From an uncultured Solobacterium sp. (GTDB lineage Bacteria; Bacillota_I; Bacilli_A; Erysipelotrichales; Erysipelotrichaceae), in contig CALHUY010000014.1 in NCBI GenBank assembly GCA_938039295.1, positions 1 to 47,246 of the forward strand: 47,246 nt of DNA. Direction: 5' to 3'. Within the stretch, counting starts at the first letter, position 1, and each line of letters begins with the position of its first letter. This document shows positions 15,685 to 24,008 of the stretch, one piece after another. The translations under genes and the position numbers were made by a program. The notes below the pieces were generated by a model. It saw only the letters and a list, made by a program, of their open reading frames with translations, was not told where the DNA came from and did no database searches.

Positions 15685-16518
15685 ATGGCAATCGTAAAAT
15701 ACAAGCCTACCAGTGCCGGACGTAGAAATATGTCCACTCTGAGCAATGACCGTATTACAAAGTCAACTCCAGAGAAGAGCCTGCTTGCTCCACTAAACAA
15801 GAAGGGTGGACGCAACAACACAGGACGCATTACTACTCGTCATCAGGGTGGAGGCGTTAAGCAAAAGTATAGAATTATCGACTTTAGAAGAAATAAGGAC
15901 AATGTTCCTGCTAAAGTTGCTGGAATCGAATACGATCCAAACAGAAATGCAAACATCGCATTATTACACTATTTAGATGGTGAAAAGCGTTATATCATTT
16001 GCCCAGCTGACTTACACGTTGGTGACACAGTTATCTCCGGTGTGGCAGTGGATATTAAGATTGGTAACGCGATGGAATTGAAGAATATTCCTGATGGAAC
16101 AGTAGTTCACAACATTGAACTTACAGCTGGTAAGGGTGGACAGATGGCACGTGCTGCTGGATGTTCTGCTCAGATCCTTGGTTCTGAAGGAAACTTCGTA
16201 ACAATTCGTTTATCATCCGGTGAAGTTCGCCGTGTTCATAGCAACTGCCGCGCTACAGTTGGTGCAGTTGGTAACGGTGATTATAACTTAATCAACTTAG
16301 GTAAAGCTGGTCGTTCCAGATGGATGGGTATCCGTCCTACAGTACGTGGTTCTGCAATGAACCCAGTTGATCACCCACACGGTGGTGGTGAAGGTAGAGC
16401 GCCAGTTGGACGTAAGTCACCTATGACACCATGGGGCAAGAAGGCTATGGGTGTTAAGACTCGTAAGCCAAAGAATAAGAGTAATCAGTACATCGTCAGA
16501 AGACGTAATGGAAAATAG
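15685..16518 (+). CDS. rplB: Ribosomal protein L2
   Basis: A 277-residue L2 of normal length. GRNNTGRITTRHQGGG near the N-terminus and the C-terminal MNPVDHPHGGGEGRAP loop with the conserved His near the peptidyl transferase centre are intact. It is required for subunit association. Translation initiation is unusual: the best ribosome binding site (AAAGG) is 14 bases from the ATG, and a possible pseudoknot lies next to it. Confidence 0.98.
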   Translation: MAIVKYKPTSAGRRNMSTLSNDRITKSTPEKSLLAPLNKKGGRNNTGRITTRHQGGGVKQKYRIIDFRRNKDNVPAKVAGIEYDPNRNANIALLHYLDGEKRYIICPADLHVGDTVISGVAVDIKIGNAMELKNIPDGTVVHNIELTAGKGGQMARAAGCSAQILGSEGNFVTIRLSSGEVRRVHSNCRATVGAVGNGDYNLINLGKAGRSRWMGIRPTVRGSAMNPVDHPHGGGEGRAPVGRKSPMTPWGKKAMGVKTRKPKNKSNQYIVRRRNGK

Positions 16519-16538
16519 TTGAAAGGAGAACATAAAAA

Positions 16539-16808
16539 ATGTCCAGAAGTTTGAAAAAAGGCCCATTCTGTGATGCTAGCCTATTAAAGAAGGTTGAAGC
16601 ACAGAATGAAGCACATAAGAATGAAGTAATTAAGACATGGTCTCGCCGTTCAACGATTTTCCCTAGCTTCGTTGAGCACACATTCGCTGTTCATAATGGT
16701 AAGGAACACGTTCCAGTTTATGTAACAGAAGACATGGTTGGACACAAGCTTGGTGAATTCGTGCCAACACGTAAGTACGGCGGTCATGGCGACGACAAGA
16801 AGGCGTAA
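16539..16808 (+). CDS. rpsS: Ribosomal protein S19
   Basis: An 89-residue S19 (MSRSLKKGPF start, KTWSRRSTIFP and GHKLGEFVPTR core, GHGDDKKA tail). It forms a head complex with S13 in the 30S subunit. GAAAGGAG precedes it. Spacing to rplB is 20 bases and to rplV 14. Confidence 0.97.
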   Translation: MSRSLKKGPFCDASLLKKVEAQNEAHKNEVIKTWSRRSTIFPSFVEHTFAVHNGKEHVPVYVTEDMVGHKLGEFVPTRKYGGHGDDKKA

Positions 16809-16822
16809 GGAGGAAAAATAAC

Positions 16823-17158
16823 ATGGATGTAAGAGCAACAGCAAAGACAGTTCGTTTCACTCCTCGTAAAGTTCGTCTTGTCTTAGACATGGTACGTGGA
16901 AGAAGCGTTGAAGAAGCATTGGCAATCTTAAAGTTCACTCCTAACCACGCAGCTACAGCAGTAGCTAAGGTTGTAAAGAGTGCAGCTGCCAACGCAACAA
17001 ATAACAATCAATTAAATGCAGAAAACCTATATATCAAGGCTTGCTATGCTAATGAAGGTGTAGTCCTCAAGCGTTTCATGCCAAGAGCTAAGGGTAATGC
17101 AGCACAGATTTTAAAGAGAACAAGCCACATCACAGTTGTGGTTTCAGATGAGAAGTAA
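16823..17158 (+). CDS. rplV: Ribosomal protein L22
   Basis: A 111-residue L22 with VRFTPRKVRLVLDMVRG at the start and the tunnel-lining beta-hairpin FMPRAKGNAAQILKRTSH near the end. The hairpin is the site of macrolide-resistance changes; no deletion or duplication is seen here. It lies between rpsS and rpsC in the normal order. Confidence 0.97.
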   Translation: MDVRATAKTVRFTPRKVRLVLDMVRGRSVEEALAILKFTPNHAATAVAKVVKSAAANATNNNQLNAENLYIKACYANEGVVLKRFMPRAKGNAAQILKRTSHITVVVSDEK

Positions 17159-17175
17159 GGGAGGAAGGTCAGAAC

Positions 17176-17988
17176 ATGGGACAGAAAGTAAGCCCAATCG
17201 GCATGCGCGTCGGCGTAATCCGTGACTGGGATTCTAGATGGTACGCAAATAAAGCTGATTTCGGAGATCTTCTGAACGAAGATGTCAAGGTTCGTAAATT
17301 CCTAGAAAAGGAATTGAAGGACGCATATATCTCTCGCGTAGAGATTGAACGTACAGGCAAGAAGGACGTTAAGGTTATCGTTCGTTGTGCTCGTCCAGGC
17401 GCTATGCTTGGAAAAGATGGCGACAAGGATAAGATGGAAGTTCTTAAGAAGAAGTTATCTAAGTTAACAGGTGGCAAGAACGTTAAGGTTGACGTAATTG
17501 CTGTAGCAAATCCTGACTTAGATGCTCGTCTTGTTGCACGTCGTATCTGTGAACAGTTGGAAGCACGTCAGTCTTTCCGTATTGCACAGAAGAAGGCAAT
17601 CCAACAGACAATGCGCTCTGGTGCTAAGGGTATCAAGACATTGGCTAAGGGTCGTTTAGGCGGTGCAGAAATCGCTCGTCAGGAAGGTTATGCAAGAGGT
17701 GTCGTTCCTCTTCATACACTCAGAAGTGATATTGACTACGCTGCCGAAGAAGCAACTACAACTTATGGTAAGTTAGGCGTTAAGGTTTGGATCTGCCGTG
17801 GTGAAGTTCTTCCAGGACAAATGGTTAAGGAACCAGAAGCTCCTAACCGTCCAGCAAGAAATGACCGCAGAAACAATAACAGACGTGGTGGCCGTAATGA
17901 CAGAAAGCCAACAGGCAATCGCGCTGCACGTCCTGCTCAAGTAGAAGCTGCTCCTGTAGCAGAAGAAGCTAAAGGAGGTCAAGAATAA
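17176..17988 (+). CDS. rpsC: Ribosomal protein S3, long C-terminal tail
   Basis: A 270-residue S3. The KH domain (VIVRCARPGAMLGKDG) and the C-terminal S3 domain (GRLGGAEIARQEGYARG) are complete by about residue 220. A tail of roughly 50 residues follows, first Arg/Asn-rich (RPARNDRRNNNRRGGRNDR) then Ala/Glu-rich. Typical Bacillus S3 has about 218 residues. The tail would extend near the mRNA entry site; its role is unknown. The next gene starts two bases after its stop. Confidence 0.97.
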   Translation: MGQKVSPIGMRVGVIRDWDSRWYANKADFGDLLNEDVKVRKFLEKELKDAYISRVEIERTGKKDVKVIVRCARPGAMLGKDGDKDKMEVLKKKLSKLTGGKNVKVDVIAVANPDLDARLVARRICEQLEARQSFRIAQKKAIQQTMRSGAKGIKTLAKGRLGGAEIARQEGYARGVVPLHTLRSDIDYAAEEATTTYGKLGVKVWICRGEVLPGQMVKEPEAPNRPARNDRRNNNRRGGRNDRKPTGNRAARPAQVEAAPVAEEAKGGQE

Positions 17989-17990
17989 AT

Positions 17991-18413
17991 ATGTTAATGC
18001 CAAATAGAACAAAATACAGAAGACCTCACCGTTTAAGCTATGAAGGAAAGTCAAAGGCTGGCACAAAGTTGGCATTTGGTGAATTCGGATTAGTAGCTGA
18101 CGAAGGTGCTTATGTAAGCAGTAACCAGTTGGAAGCTGCACGTATCGCTATGACACGTTATATGAACCGTGGTGGTAAGGTTTGGATCAAGGTGTTCCCA
18201 CAACTTGCAAAGACTAAGAAGCCTTTGGAAGTACGTATGGGTTCCGGTAAAGGTTCACCAGACCATTGGGTAGCAGTAGTTCAAAAGGGAAGAATCCTAT
18301 TTGAAGTTGCTGGTGTAAGCGAAGAAGTTGCTCGTGAGGCATTACGTCTTGCAGCAAACAAGCTCTGTGTAAAGACACGCTTTACAAAGAAGACAGCAGA
18401 GGAGGCTAAATAA
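17991..18413 (+). CDS. rplP: Ribosomal protein L16
   Basis: A 140-residue L16 with MLMPNRTKYRRPHR at the start and MGSGKGSPDHWVAVV in the loop that contacts A-site tRNA. The ribosome binding site AAAGGAGG lies in the end of rpsC, giving translational coupling. Length is normal. Confidence 0.97.
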   Translation: MLMPNRTKYRRPHRLSYEGKSKAGTKLAFGEFGLVADEGAYVSSNQLEAARIAMTRYMNRGGKVWIKVFPQLAKTKKPLEVRMGSGKGSPDHWVAVVQKGRILFEVAGVSEEVAREALRLAANKLCVKTRFTKKTAEEAK

Positions 18414-18418
18414 ACATC

Positions 18419-18619
18419 ATGAATGTGAAGGAAATCAGAGATCTAAGTAATGAAGAACTCGAGAAGGAAGTCACATCTTTGAAGGAAGAACTGTATACTC
18501 TGCGCTTTGCACAGGCTACAGGAAACCTCGAGAATCCTGCTCGAATGAGAGATATCAAGAAGACTATCGCTCGTATTAAGACAGTATTAACAGAACGCGC
18601 TAGTGCGCAGGCTAAATAA
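18419..18619 (+). CDS. rpmC: Ribosomal protein L29
   Basis: A 66-residue L29 with the two-helix pattern LSNEELEKEVTSLKEELYTL and RFAQATGNLENPARMRDIKK. It lies beside L23 at the tunnel exit. It starts six bases after the rplP stop and uses AGAGGAGG from the rplP end. Confidence 0.95.
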   Translation: MNVKEIRDLSNEELEKEVTSLKEELYTLRFAQATGNLENPARMRDIKKTIARIKTVLTERASAQAK

Positions 18620-18633
18620 AGGAGGGGCTAAAA

Positions 18634-18897
18634 ATGGAAGAAAGAAATAGACGTAAAGTCCTTCGCGGAACAGTTGTTTCCGATAAGATGGACAAGACAA
18701 TTGTCGTTGAAATCGCTACTACAAAGAGCCATCCTTTATATGGCAGACGTGTTAAGTATTCCAATACTTTCAAAGCTCATGACGAGAACAACGAAGCACG
18801 TATTGGTGACGTTGTAGAAGTAATGGAAACAAGACCATTAAGTAAGGACAAGCATTTCCGCTTAGTGAAGATTGTTGAAAAAGCAGTAATTCTTTAA
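18634..18897 (+). CDS. rpsQ: Ribosomal protein S17
   Basis: An 87-residue S17 (RRKVLRGTVVSDKMDKTIVV start, HPLYGRRVKYSNTFKAHDE core). It is an early 16S rRNA binder with an OB fold. AAAGGAGG precedes it, between rpmC and rplN in the standard spc order. Confidence 0.97.
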   Translation: MEERNRRKVLRGTVVSDKMDKTIVVEIATTKSHPLYGRRVKYSNTFKAHDENNEARIGDVVEVMETRPLSKDKHFRLVKIVEKAVIL

Positions 18898-18915
18898 GGC
18901 ACAGGAGGAGAAAAT

Positions 18916-19284
18916 ATGATTCAGAATGAAAGCAGATTAAACGTTGCTGACAACACCGGTGCCAAAGAAGTATTGGTTATCAGATGTTTAGGCGGCAGTA
19001 AGCGCAAGAGCGCTAACATCGGCGATATCGTTGTATGTGCAGTTAAGAAAGCTTCACCTAACGGATCCGTTAAGGAAGGTCAGGTTGTTAAGTGTGTAAT
19101 CGCTCGTACAGTTTACGGTATCAGTCGCGAAAACGGCAGTTACATTAAGTTTGACGACAATGCGGCTGTCATCATCAAGGATGATAACACACCGGTCGGA
19201 ACACGTATCTTCGGTCCGGTTGCTAAGGAACTCCGTGATAAGGGATTCATGAAGATTGTTTCCCTTGCACCGGAAGTGTTATAA
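18916..19284 (+). CDS. rplN: Ribosomal protein L14
   Basis: A 122-residue L14, the standard length, with MIQNESRLNVADNTGAKEV at the start and TRIFGPVAKELRDKGFMKI near the end. It forms intersubunit bridges and is the binding site of RsfS. It opens the spc part of the cluster; no separate promoter is evident. Confidence 0.98.
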   Translation: MIQNESRLNVADNTGAKEVLVIRCLGGSKRKSANIGDIVVCAVKKASPNGSVKEGQVVKCVIARTVYGISRENGSYIKFDDNAAVIIKDDNTPVGTRIFGPVAKELRDKGFMKIVSLAPEVL

Positions 19285-19298
19285 GGGAGGCCGAATCG

Positions 19299-19622
19299 AT
19301 GAAAATCAAGACAGGCGATACAGTCAAGGTAATCAGCGGTCACTATAAGGGAACAGTTGCTGAAGTTAAGGCAGTTAATCCAAAGACAAACAAGGTTATC
19401 GTTGAAGGCGTTAACGTTGTTAAGAAGACTTTGAAGCCAACTCAGCAGAACCCAGAAGGTGGCGTTGTTGAAAAGGAAGCAGCTATTGACGCTTCTAATG
19501 TAATGCTCTATGACAAGAAGGCGAAGGCAGCTAGCCGTGTATCTATCAAGGTAGATGACAAGGGTAACAAGATTCGTGTTTACAAGAAGTCCGGAGCAGA
19601 AGTTAAAGGAGGCAAGAAATAA
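19299..19622 (+). CDS. rplX: Ribosomal protein L24
   Basis: A 107-residue L24 with a KOW motif (KIKTGDTVKVISGHYKGTVA) and GVNVVKKTLKP. It initiates 50S assembly. Its stop codon overlaps the rplE start (TAATG), indicating coupling. Confidence 0.97.
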   Translation: MKIKTGDTVKVISGHYKGTVAEVKAVNPKTNKVIVEGVNVVKKTLKPTQQNPEGGVVEKEAAIDASNVMLYDKKAKAASRVSIKVDDKGNKIRVYKKSGAEVKGGKK

Positions 19623-20161
19623 TGAACCGTTTATTAGAAAAGTACACGGAAACAGTTAAGCCTTCTTTAATGAAGGAATTCAACTATACAAGTACAATGC
19701 AGGCACCAAAGATCGTTAAGGTTGTTATCAACATGGGTGTTGGTGATGCAATTGCTAATTCAAAACTTCTCGACGAAGCTGTTGAAGAATTAACATTAAT
19801 CGCTGGTCAAAAACCAGTAATCACAAAGGCTAAGAAGTCCATCGCGAACTTCAAGCTTCGTGAAGATATGCCTATCGGATGTAAGGTTACATTACGTGGC
19901 GAAAGAATGTATGAATTCTTAGATAAGTTATTCAACATTTCTCTTCCACGTGTACGTGACTTCCGTGGTGTAAGTGCTACAGCATTTGATGGTCGTGGTA
20001 ACTACACATTAGGTGTTAAGGAACAGTTAATCTTCCCTGAAATCAACTTCGATAAGGTTAACAAGGTTCGTGGTATGGATATCGTTATCGTAACAACTGC
20101 GCAATCTAATCAAGAAGCATATGCATTGCTCAAGGGAATGGGCATGCCATTTGCTAAGTAG
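19622..20161 (+). CDS. rplE: Ribosomal protein L5
   Basis: A 179-residue L5 of normal length. VINMGVGDAIANSK, GQKPVITKAKKSIANFK and the C-terminal RGMDIVIVTTA are typical. It binds 5S rRNA with L18. It is coupled to rplX by the overlapping TAATG. Confidence 0.98.
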   Translation: MNRLLEKYTETVKPSLMKEFNYTSTMQAPKIVKVVINMGVGDAIANSKLLDEAVEELTLIAGQKPVITKAKKSIANFKLREDMPIGCKVTLRGERMYEFLDKLFNISLPRVRDFRGVSATAFDGRGNYTLGVKEQLIFPEINFDKVNKVRGMDIVIVTTAQSNQEAYALLKGMGMPFAK

Positions 20162-20178
20162 AAAGAGGAGAGCTGAGA

Positions 20179-20364
20179 ATGGCAAAAACAAGTTTAAAAG
20201 TTAAGCAGTCACGTCCTGCTAAGTTCTCCACACGCGAGTACACACGTTGCGAGAGATGTGGACGTCCACATTCAGTATTAAGAAAGTACAAATTATGCCG
20301 TATCTGCTTCCGTGAATTGGCTTACAAGGGCCAGATTCCTGGAGTTAAGAAGGCAAGCTGGTAA
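20179..20364 (+). CDS. rpsN: Ribosomal protein S14, zinc-binding type
   Basis: A 61-residue S14 of the short zinc-ribbon (C+) form: Cys24, Cys27, Cys40 and Cys43, with the C-terminal GQIPGVKKASW. This is the primary S14 of Firmicutes and Mollicutes; zinc-independent paralogues elsewhere replace it under zinc starvation. AAAGAGGAG precedes it. Confidence 0.97.
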   Translation: MAKTSLKVKQSRPAKFSTREYTRCERCGRPHSVLRKYKLCRICFRELAYKGQIPGVKKASW

Positions 20365-20378
20365 GGAGGTAGCACGAG

Positions 20379-20768
20379 ATGAATATGACAGATCCTATTG
20401 CTGACATGCTTACAAGAATCCGTAATGGAGTTCAAGCACGCATGACAACAGTTGACGTAGCTCCAGCTTCAAAGGTTAAGGTTGAAATTGCTAAGATCTT
20501 AAAGAGCGAAGGTTACATTGACAACTACGCTGTAACAGGCGAAGGAATTGAAAAGAAGATCGTTGTTACTCTCAAAGATGGTCGTGTAATCAGCGGCATC
20601 AAGAGAATATCTAAGCCAGGTCTTCGCGTTTATGCTAAGGGTGATGAAATTCCTAAGGTATTAAACGGATTAGGCATTGCTATCATTTCCACATCAAATG
20701 GAATGATGACAGACAAACAAGCACGTAAATTACACATCGGCGGCGAAGTTATCGCTTACGTGTGGTAA
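20379..20768 (+). CDS. rpsH: Ribosomal protein S8
   Basis: A 129-residue S8 starting MNMTDPIADMLTRIRN, with RISKPGLRVYAK and ISTSNGMMTDKQARK in the C-terminal RNA-binding domain. S8 nucleates the 30S platform and represses the spc operon in E. coli. TAAGGAGG precedes it. No leader-like structure was noticed before rplN or rplE here. Confidence 0.97.
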   Translation: MNMTDPIADMLTRIRNGVQARMTTVDVAPASKVKVEIAKILKSEGYIDNYAVTGEGIEKKIVVTLKDGRVISGIKRISKPGLRVYAKGDEIPKVLNGLGIAIISTSNGMMTDKQARKLHIGGEVIAYVW

Positions 20769-20788
20769 TTAGAGAAAGGAAATAAAAA

Positions 20789-21337
20789 ATGTCACGTATC
20801 GGAAATAAAGCGATTACCGTTCCTGCTGGCGTAGAAATTACTATCGGTGCAGGTAATGAGGTGACTGTAAAAGGCCCTAAGGGAACACTGACTAAGAAGT
20901 TCTCTCCATTAATGGAGATCAGTGTGGACGAAGGTATCGCTACAGTTAAACGTCCAAATGAAGAGAAACATACAAAGCAGTTACATGGTACAACTCGTGC
21001 CTTGTTAGCTTCCATGGTTGAAGGTGTTCACACAGGCTTTGTTAAGAAGATGAAGATTGTAGGTATTGGTTACCGTGCAGCTTTATCAGGTAATAAACTA
21101 ACTCTTAACGTTGGTTTCTCACACCCAGTAGAATTTGAAGTACCATCAGAAGTTAAGGTTGAAGTACCAGATGCTTCATCTATCAACGTAAGTGGTATCG
21201 ATAAGCAGATTGTAGGTCAGTTTGCAGCAGTAGTTAGAGCTACTAAGAAGCCAGAACCATACGGTGGAAAGGGTATTCGTTATGTTGACGAAGTTGTTCG
21301 CCGTAAGGAAGGTAAGACTGCAGCTGCCAAGAAGTAA
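20789..21337 (+). CDS. rplF: Ribosomal protein L6
   Basis: A 182-residue L6 with two similar domains; MSRIGNKAITVPAGVEI at the start and the C-terminal signature PEPYGGKGIRY. It lies near the GTPase-associated region of the 50S. Length is normal. Confidence 0.97.
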   Translation: MSRIGNKAITVPAGVEITIGAGNEVTVKGPKGTLTKKFSPLMEISVDEGIATVKRPNEEKHTKQLHGTTRALLASMVEGVHTGFVKKMKIVGIGYRAALSGNKLTLNVGFSHPVEFEVPSEVKVEVPDASSINVSGIDKQIVGQFAAVVRATKKPEPYGGKGIRYVDEVVRRKEGKTAAAKK

Positions 21338-21357
21338 GGGAAAGGAGAGACTAAGTA

Positions 21358-21714
21358 ATGATTAAATTAGCAAATAAAAATGCAGAACGTATTCGTCGTC
21401 ATAAGCGTGTACGTAACGTCGTAAACGGTACTCCTGAGTGCCCAAGACTAAATGTATTCCGTTCCAATGCAAACATCTATGCACAGGTAATTGATGATAC
21501 AACAGGTACAACTTTATGTGCTGTAAGTTCTCTTGAGTTAAAGCTTGAGAATGGTGGAAACATCGAAGCAGCTAAGAAGGTTGGCGCAGCTATCGCTAAC
21601 AAGTGCAAAGAAGCTAAGATCGAAGCAGTACGTTTCGACCGTGGCGGTTATGTATATCACGGAAGAGTCCAGGCTTTAGCTGATGCAGCTAGAGAAGCTG
21701 GCTTGAAGTTCTAA
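21358..21714 (+). CDS. rplR: Ribosomal protein L18
   Basis: A 118-residue L18 with a basic N-terminal tail (RIRRHKRVRNVVNGT), PRLNVFRSNANIYAQVID and FDRGGYVYHGRVQALADAA. It binds 5S rRNA. It has AAAGGAGAG and normal spacing to rplF and rpsE. Confidence 0.97.
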   Translation: MIKLANKNAERIRRHKRVRNVVNGTPECPRLNVFRSNANIYAQVIDDTTGTTLCAVSSLELKLENGGNIEAAKKVGAAIANKCKEAKIEAVRFDRGGYVYHGRVQALADAAREAGLKF

Positions 21715-21730
21715 GGAAGGAGAGTACGAA

Positions 21731-22249
21731 ATGCAGAACGATAAGAAGAGTTTCAAGAAACGCGAACCAAAAGAGTTCGAAGAAGTAGTAGTCTCCATTA
21801 ACCGTGTCAGCAAGACTGTAAAGGGTGGACGTAGAATGCGCTTTGCAGCACTAGTTGTTGTTGGTGATAAGAAGGGTAGAATCGGATTCGGTATGGGTAA
21901 AGCAGCCGAAGTTCCAGATGCTATCAAGAAGGCTACAGAAGCAGCTACAAAGAATGTATTCAGCGTTAACCTCGTTGATAACTACCGTACAGTTCCACAT
22001 GCAATTAAGAGCAAGCACAGTTCAACAACTGTATTCTTAGCTCCAGCTGCACCTGGTACTGGTGTTATCGCCGGTGGTGAAGTACGTTCCGTATTAGAGC
22101 TTGCTGGTGTATCAGATGTCCTTTCTAAGGTTATCGGTTCACGTACACCTGTCAATGTTGTTTATGCAACATTAGAAGCATTAAAGGGTATGCGTACAGT
22201 AGATGAAATTGCTAAGACTCGCGATAAGAAAGTCGCTGAGATTCGATAA
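21731..22249 (+). CDS. rpsE: Ribosomal protein S5
   Basis: A 172-residue S5: dsRNA-binding domain with GRRMRFAALVVVGDKKGRIG and C-terminal domain with APAAPGTGVIAGGEVRSVLE. It takes part in decoding fidelity and mRNA unwinding. The next gene is rplO after 11 bases; rpmD, which usually lies here, is absent. Confidence 0.97.
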   Translation: MQNDKKSFKKREPKEFEEVVVSINRVSKTVKGGRRMRFAALVVVGDKKGRIGFGMGKAAEVPDAIKKATEAATKNVFSVNLVDNYRTVPHAIKSKHSSTTVFLAPAAPGTGVIAGGEVRSVLELAGVSDVLSKVIGSRTPVNVVYATLEALKGMRTVDEIAKTRDKKVAEIR

Positions 22250-22260
22250 GGAGGGTCCTG

Positions 22261-22701
22261 ATGAAACTAAATGAATTAACATATACAGAAGGTTCCCGCT
22301 CTAACAGAAAGAGAATCGGTCGTGGCCAAGGTTCCGGTACAGGTAAGACTTCCGGAAAGGGTAACAAAGGTCAGAACGCTCGTAGCGGCGGTGGTGTTGC
22401 GATTGGATTTGAAGGTGGACAGACACCATTCTTCAAGAGAATGCCTAAGAGAGGTTTCACAAACTATACTCGTAAGGAGTATGCAATTGTTAACGTTGAG
22501 GACTTGAACAAGTTCGAAGATGGCGTAACAGTTGATTACGAAGCTCTTAAGGCTGCAGGCCTTGTTAAGAAGCACCTTGACGGTGTTAAGGTACTCGGTT
22601 GCGGTAAGCTTGAGAAGAAACTCACTGTTAAGGCTGAGAAGTTCTCAAAGACAGCACAGAGTGCTATTGAAGCAGCAGGCGGAAAAGTAGAGGTTCTCTA
22701 A
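22261..22701 (+). CDS. rplO: Ribosomal protein L15
   Basis: A 146-residue L15 with the Gly/Arg-rich N-terminal arm (RKRIGRGQGSGTGKTSGKG) and GFEGGQTPFFKRMPKRGF. It is a late 50S assembly protein. AAGGAGGG precedes it and lies at the very end of rpsE. secY begins one base after its stop. Confidence 0.97.
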   Translation: MKLNELTYTEGSRSNRKRIGRGQGSGTGKTSGKGNKGQNARSGGGVAIGFEGGQTPFFKRMPKRGFTNYTRKEYAIVNVEDLNKFEDGVTVDYEALKAAGLVKKHLDGVKVLGCGKLEKKLTVKAEKFSKTAQSAIEAAGGKVEVL

Positions 22702-22702
22702 T

Positions 22703-23986
22703 ATGATGCATACGTTCGTCAGCTTGTTTAAGAATAAGGAAACTCGCAATAGAATATTCTTTACTTTAGCAATGCTGCTGATCTATCGCGTCGGAGCTGC
22801 TCTACCTGTTCCGGGTGTAAACACGGAATCGCTAGCTCAATCACTTGCAAATAACTCACTACTCAGCATTATGAATATGCTGGGTGGTGGTGCACTTGAA
22901 AGATTATCCATCTTTGCGATGGGTGTCTCACCATATATCACAGCAAGTATTATCATTCAGTTGTTATCCATGGATGTTATTCCGTCATTAACGGAAATGA
23001 CAAAATCTGGACAGACAGGTCGAATGAAAATTGAACGAATTACTAGATACCTAGGAGTTGTATTGGCATTTGTTCAAGCATATTCCTTGGTATATGGATT
23101 CGATAAGCAGTATGGCGTCCTGACAAATGCAAATCTTTCAGGATACCTATATACTGCAACCGTCATGACTGCGGGATCCATGTTCCTCATATGGATTGGT
23201 GACCGCATCTCAATGAAGGGTATCGGTAATGGTTTATCCATTATCATCTTCGCGGGTATTGTTTCTAATATGCCAGCAACATTTATGCAGGTATATCAGA
23301 TTCTAGCTGGTGGAACAACACAAGGTGAATTGTTCAATGGTATTCTACAGTTCGCATTGTATTGCATTCTATATCTAGCAATTGTTGTATTTGTAATTAT
23401 TATGGAGACAGCAGTGCGTAAGATTCCTATCCAGTATACAAACAGTTCCGCAGCACGTAGTGGTAGCGATATTACATTCTTACCACTCAAAATTAATAGT
23501 GCATCCGTAATTCCTGTCATTTTTGCACAGAGTATTATGATGGCTCCACAGATCGTAATTAGTTTTATTAATACTGACCTGTATAATAAACTAAACCAGT
23601 GGCTCTCATTGAGTACACCAACCGGTCTTGGACTCTATGCAGTATTAACAATCCTGTTCACATTCTTCTATACTGACTTGCAGGTAGATCCAGAAAAGGT
23701 TGCTGAAAACCTTGGTAAGTCTGGTGCTTATATCCCTGGTATTCGTCCAGGTAATGAGACTAAGACATATCTGCATAAGGTATTGAACCGAATTACAGTA
23801 CTTGGCGCAATTGGATTGACACTAATTGCTGTAGTTCCTTATTTACTAACCATGTTTACTCCACTATCCCAAGCAACTGCTGTAGGTGGAACTGGTATCA
23901 TCATTGTTGTCGGTGTCGCAATGGAAACTGTTAAACAATTGAAGGGTCAGTTAACACAGAAGTCATACAAGGGATTCTTGAGATAA
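22703..23986 (+). CDS. secY: Preprotein translocase subunit SecY
   Basis: A 427-residue integral membrane protein with ten hydrophobic segments. It starts with LFKNKETRNRIFFTL, has the plug-region PVPGVNTESL and the SIFAMGVSPYITASIIIQLL segment of TM2, and the cytoplasmic loops PEKVAENLGKSGAYIPGIRPG (TM8-9) that contact SecA and ribosome. It forms the protein-conducting channel with SecE and SecG. One base separates it from rplO. Confidence 0.98.
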   Translation: MMHTFVSLFKNKETRNRIFFTLAMLLIYRVGAALPVPGVNTESLAQSLANNSLLSIMNMLGGGALERLSIFAMGVSPYITASIIIQLLSMDVIPSLTEMTKSGQTGRMKIERITRYLGVVLAFVQAYSLVYGFDKQYGVLTNANLSGYLYTATVMTAGSMFLIWIGDRISMKGIGNGLSIIIFAGIVSNMPATFMQVYQILAGGTTQGELFNGILQFALYCILYLAIVVFVIIMETAVRKIPIQYTNSSAARSGSDITFLPLKINSASVIPVIFAQSIMMAPQIVISFINTDLYNKLNQWLSLSTPTGLGLYAVLTILFTFFYTDLQVDPEKVAENLGKSGAYIPGIRPGNETKTYLHKVLNRITVLGAIGLTLIAVVPYLLTMFTPLSQATAVGGTGIIIVVGVAMETVKQLKGQLTQKSYKGFLR

Positions 23987-24008
23987 GTTTGGAAAGAGGC
24001 AATAAGAT

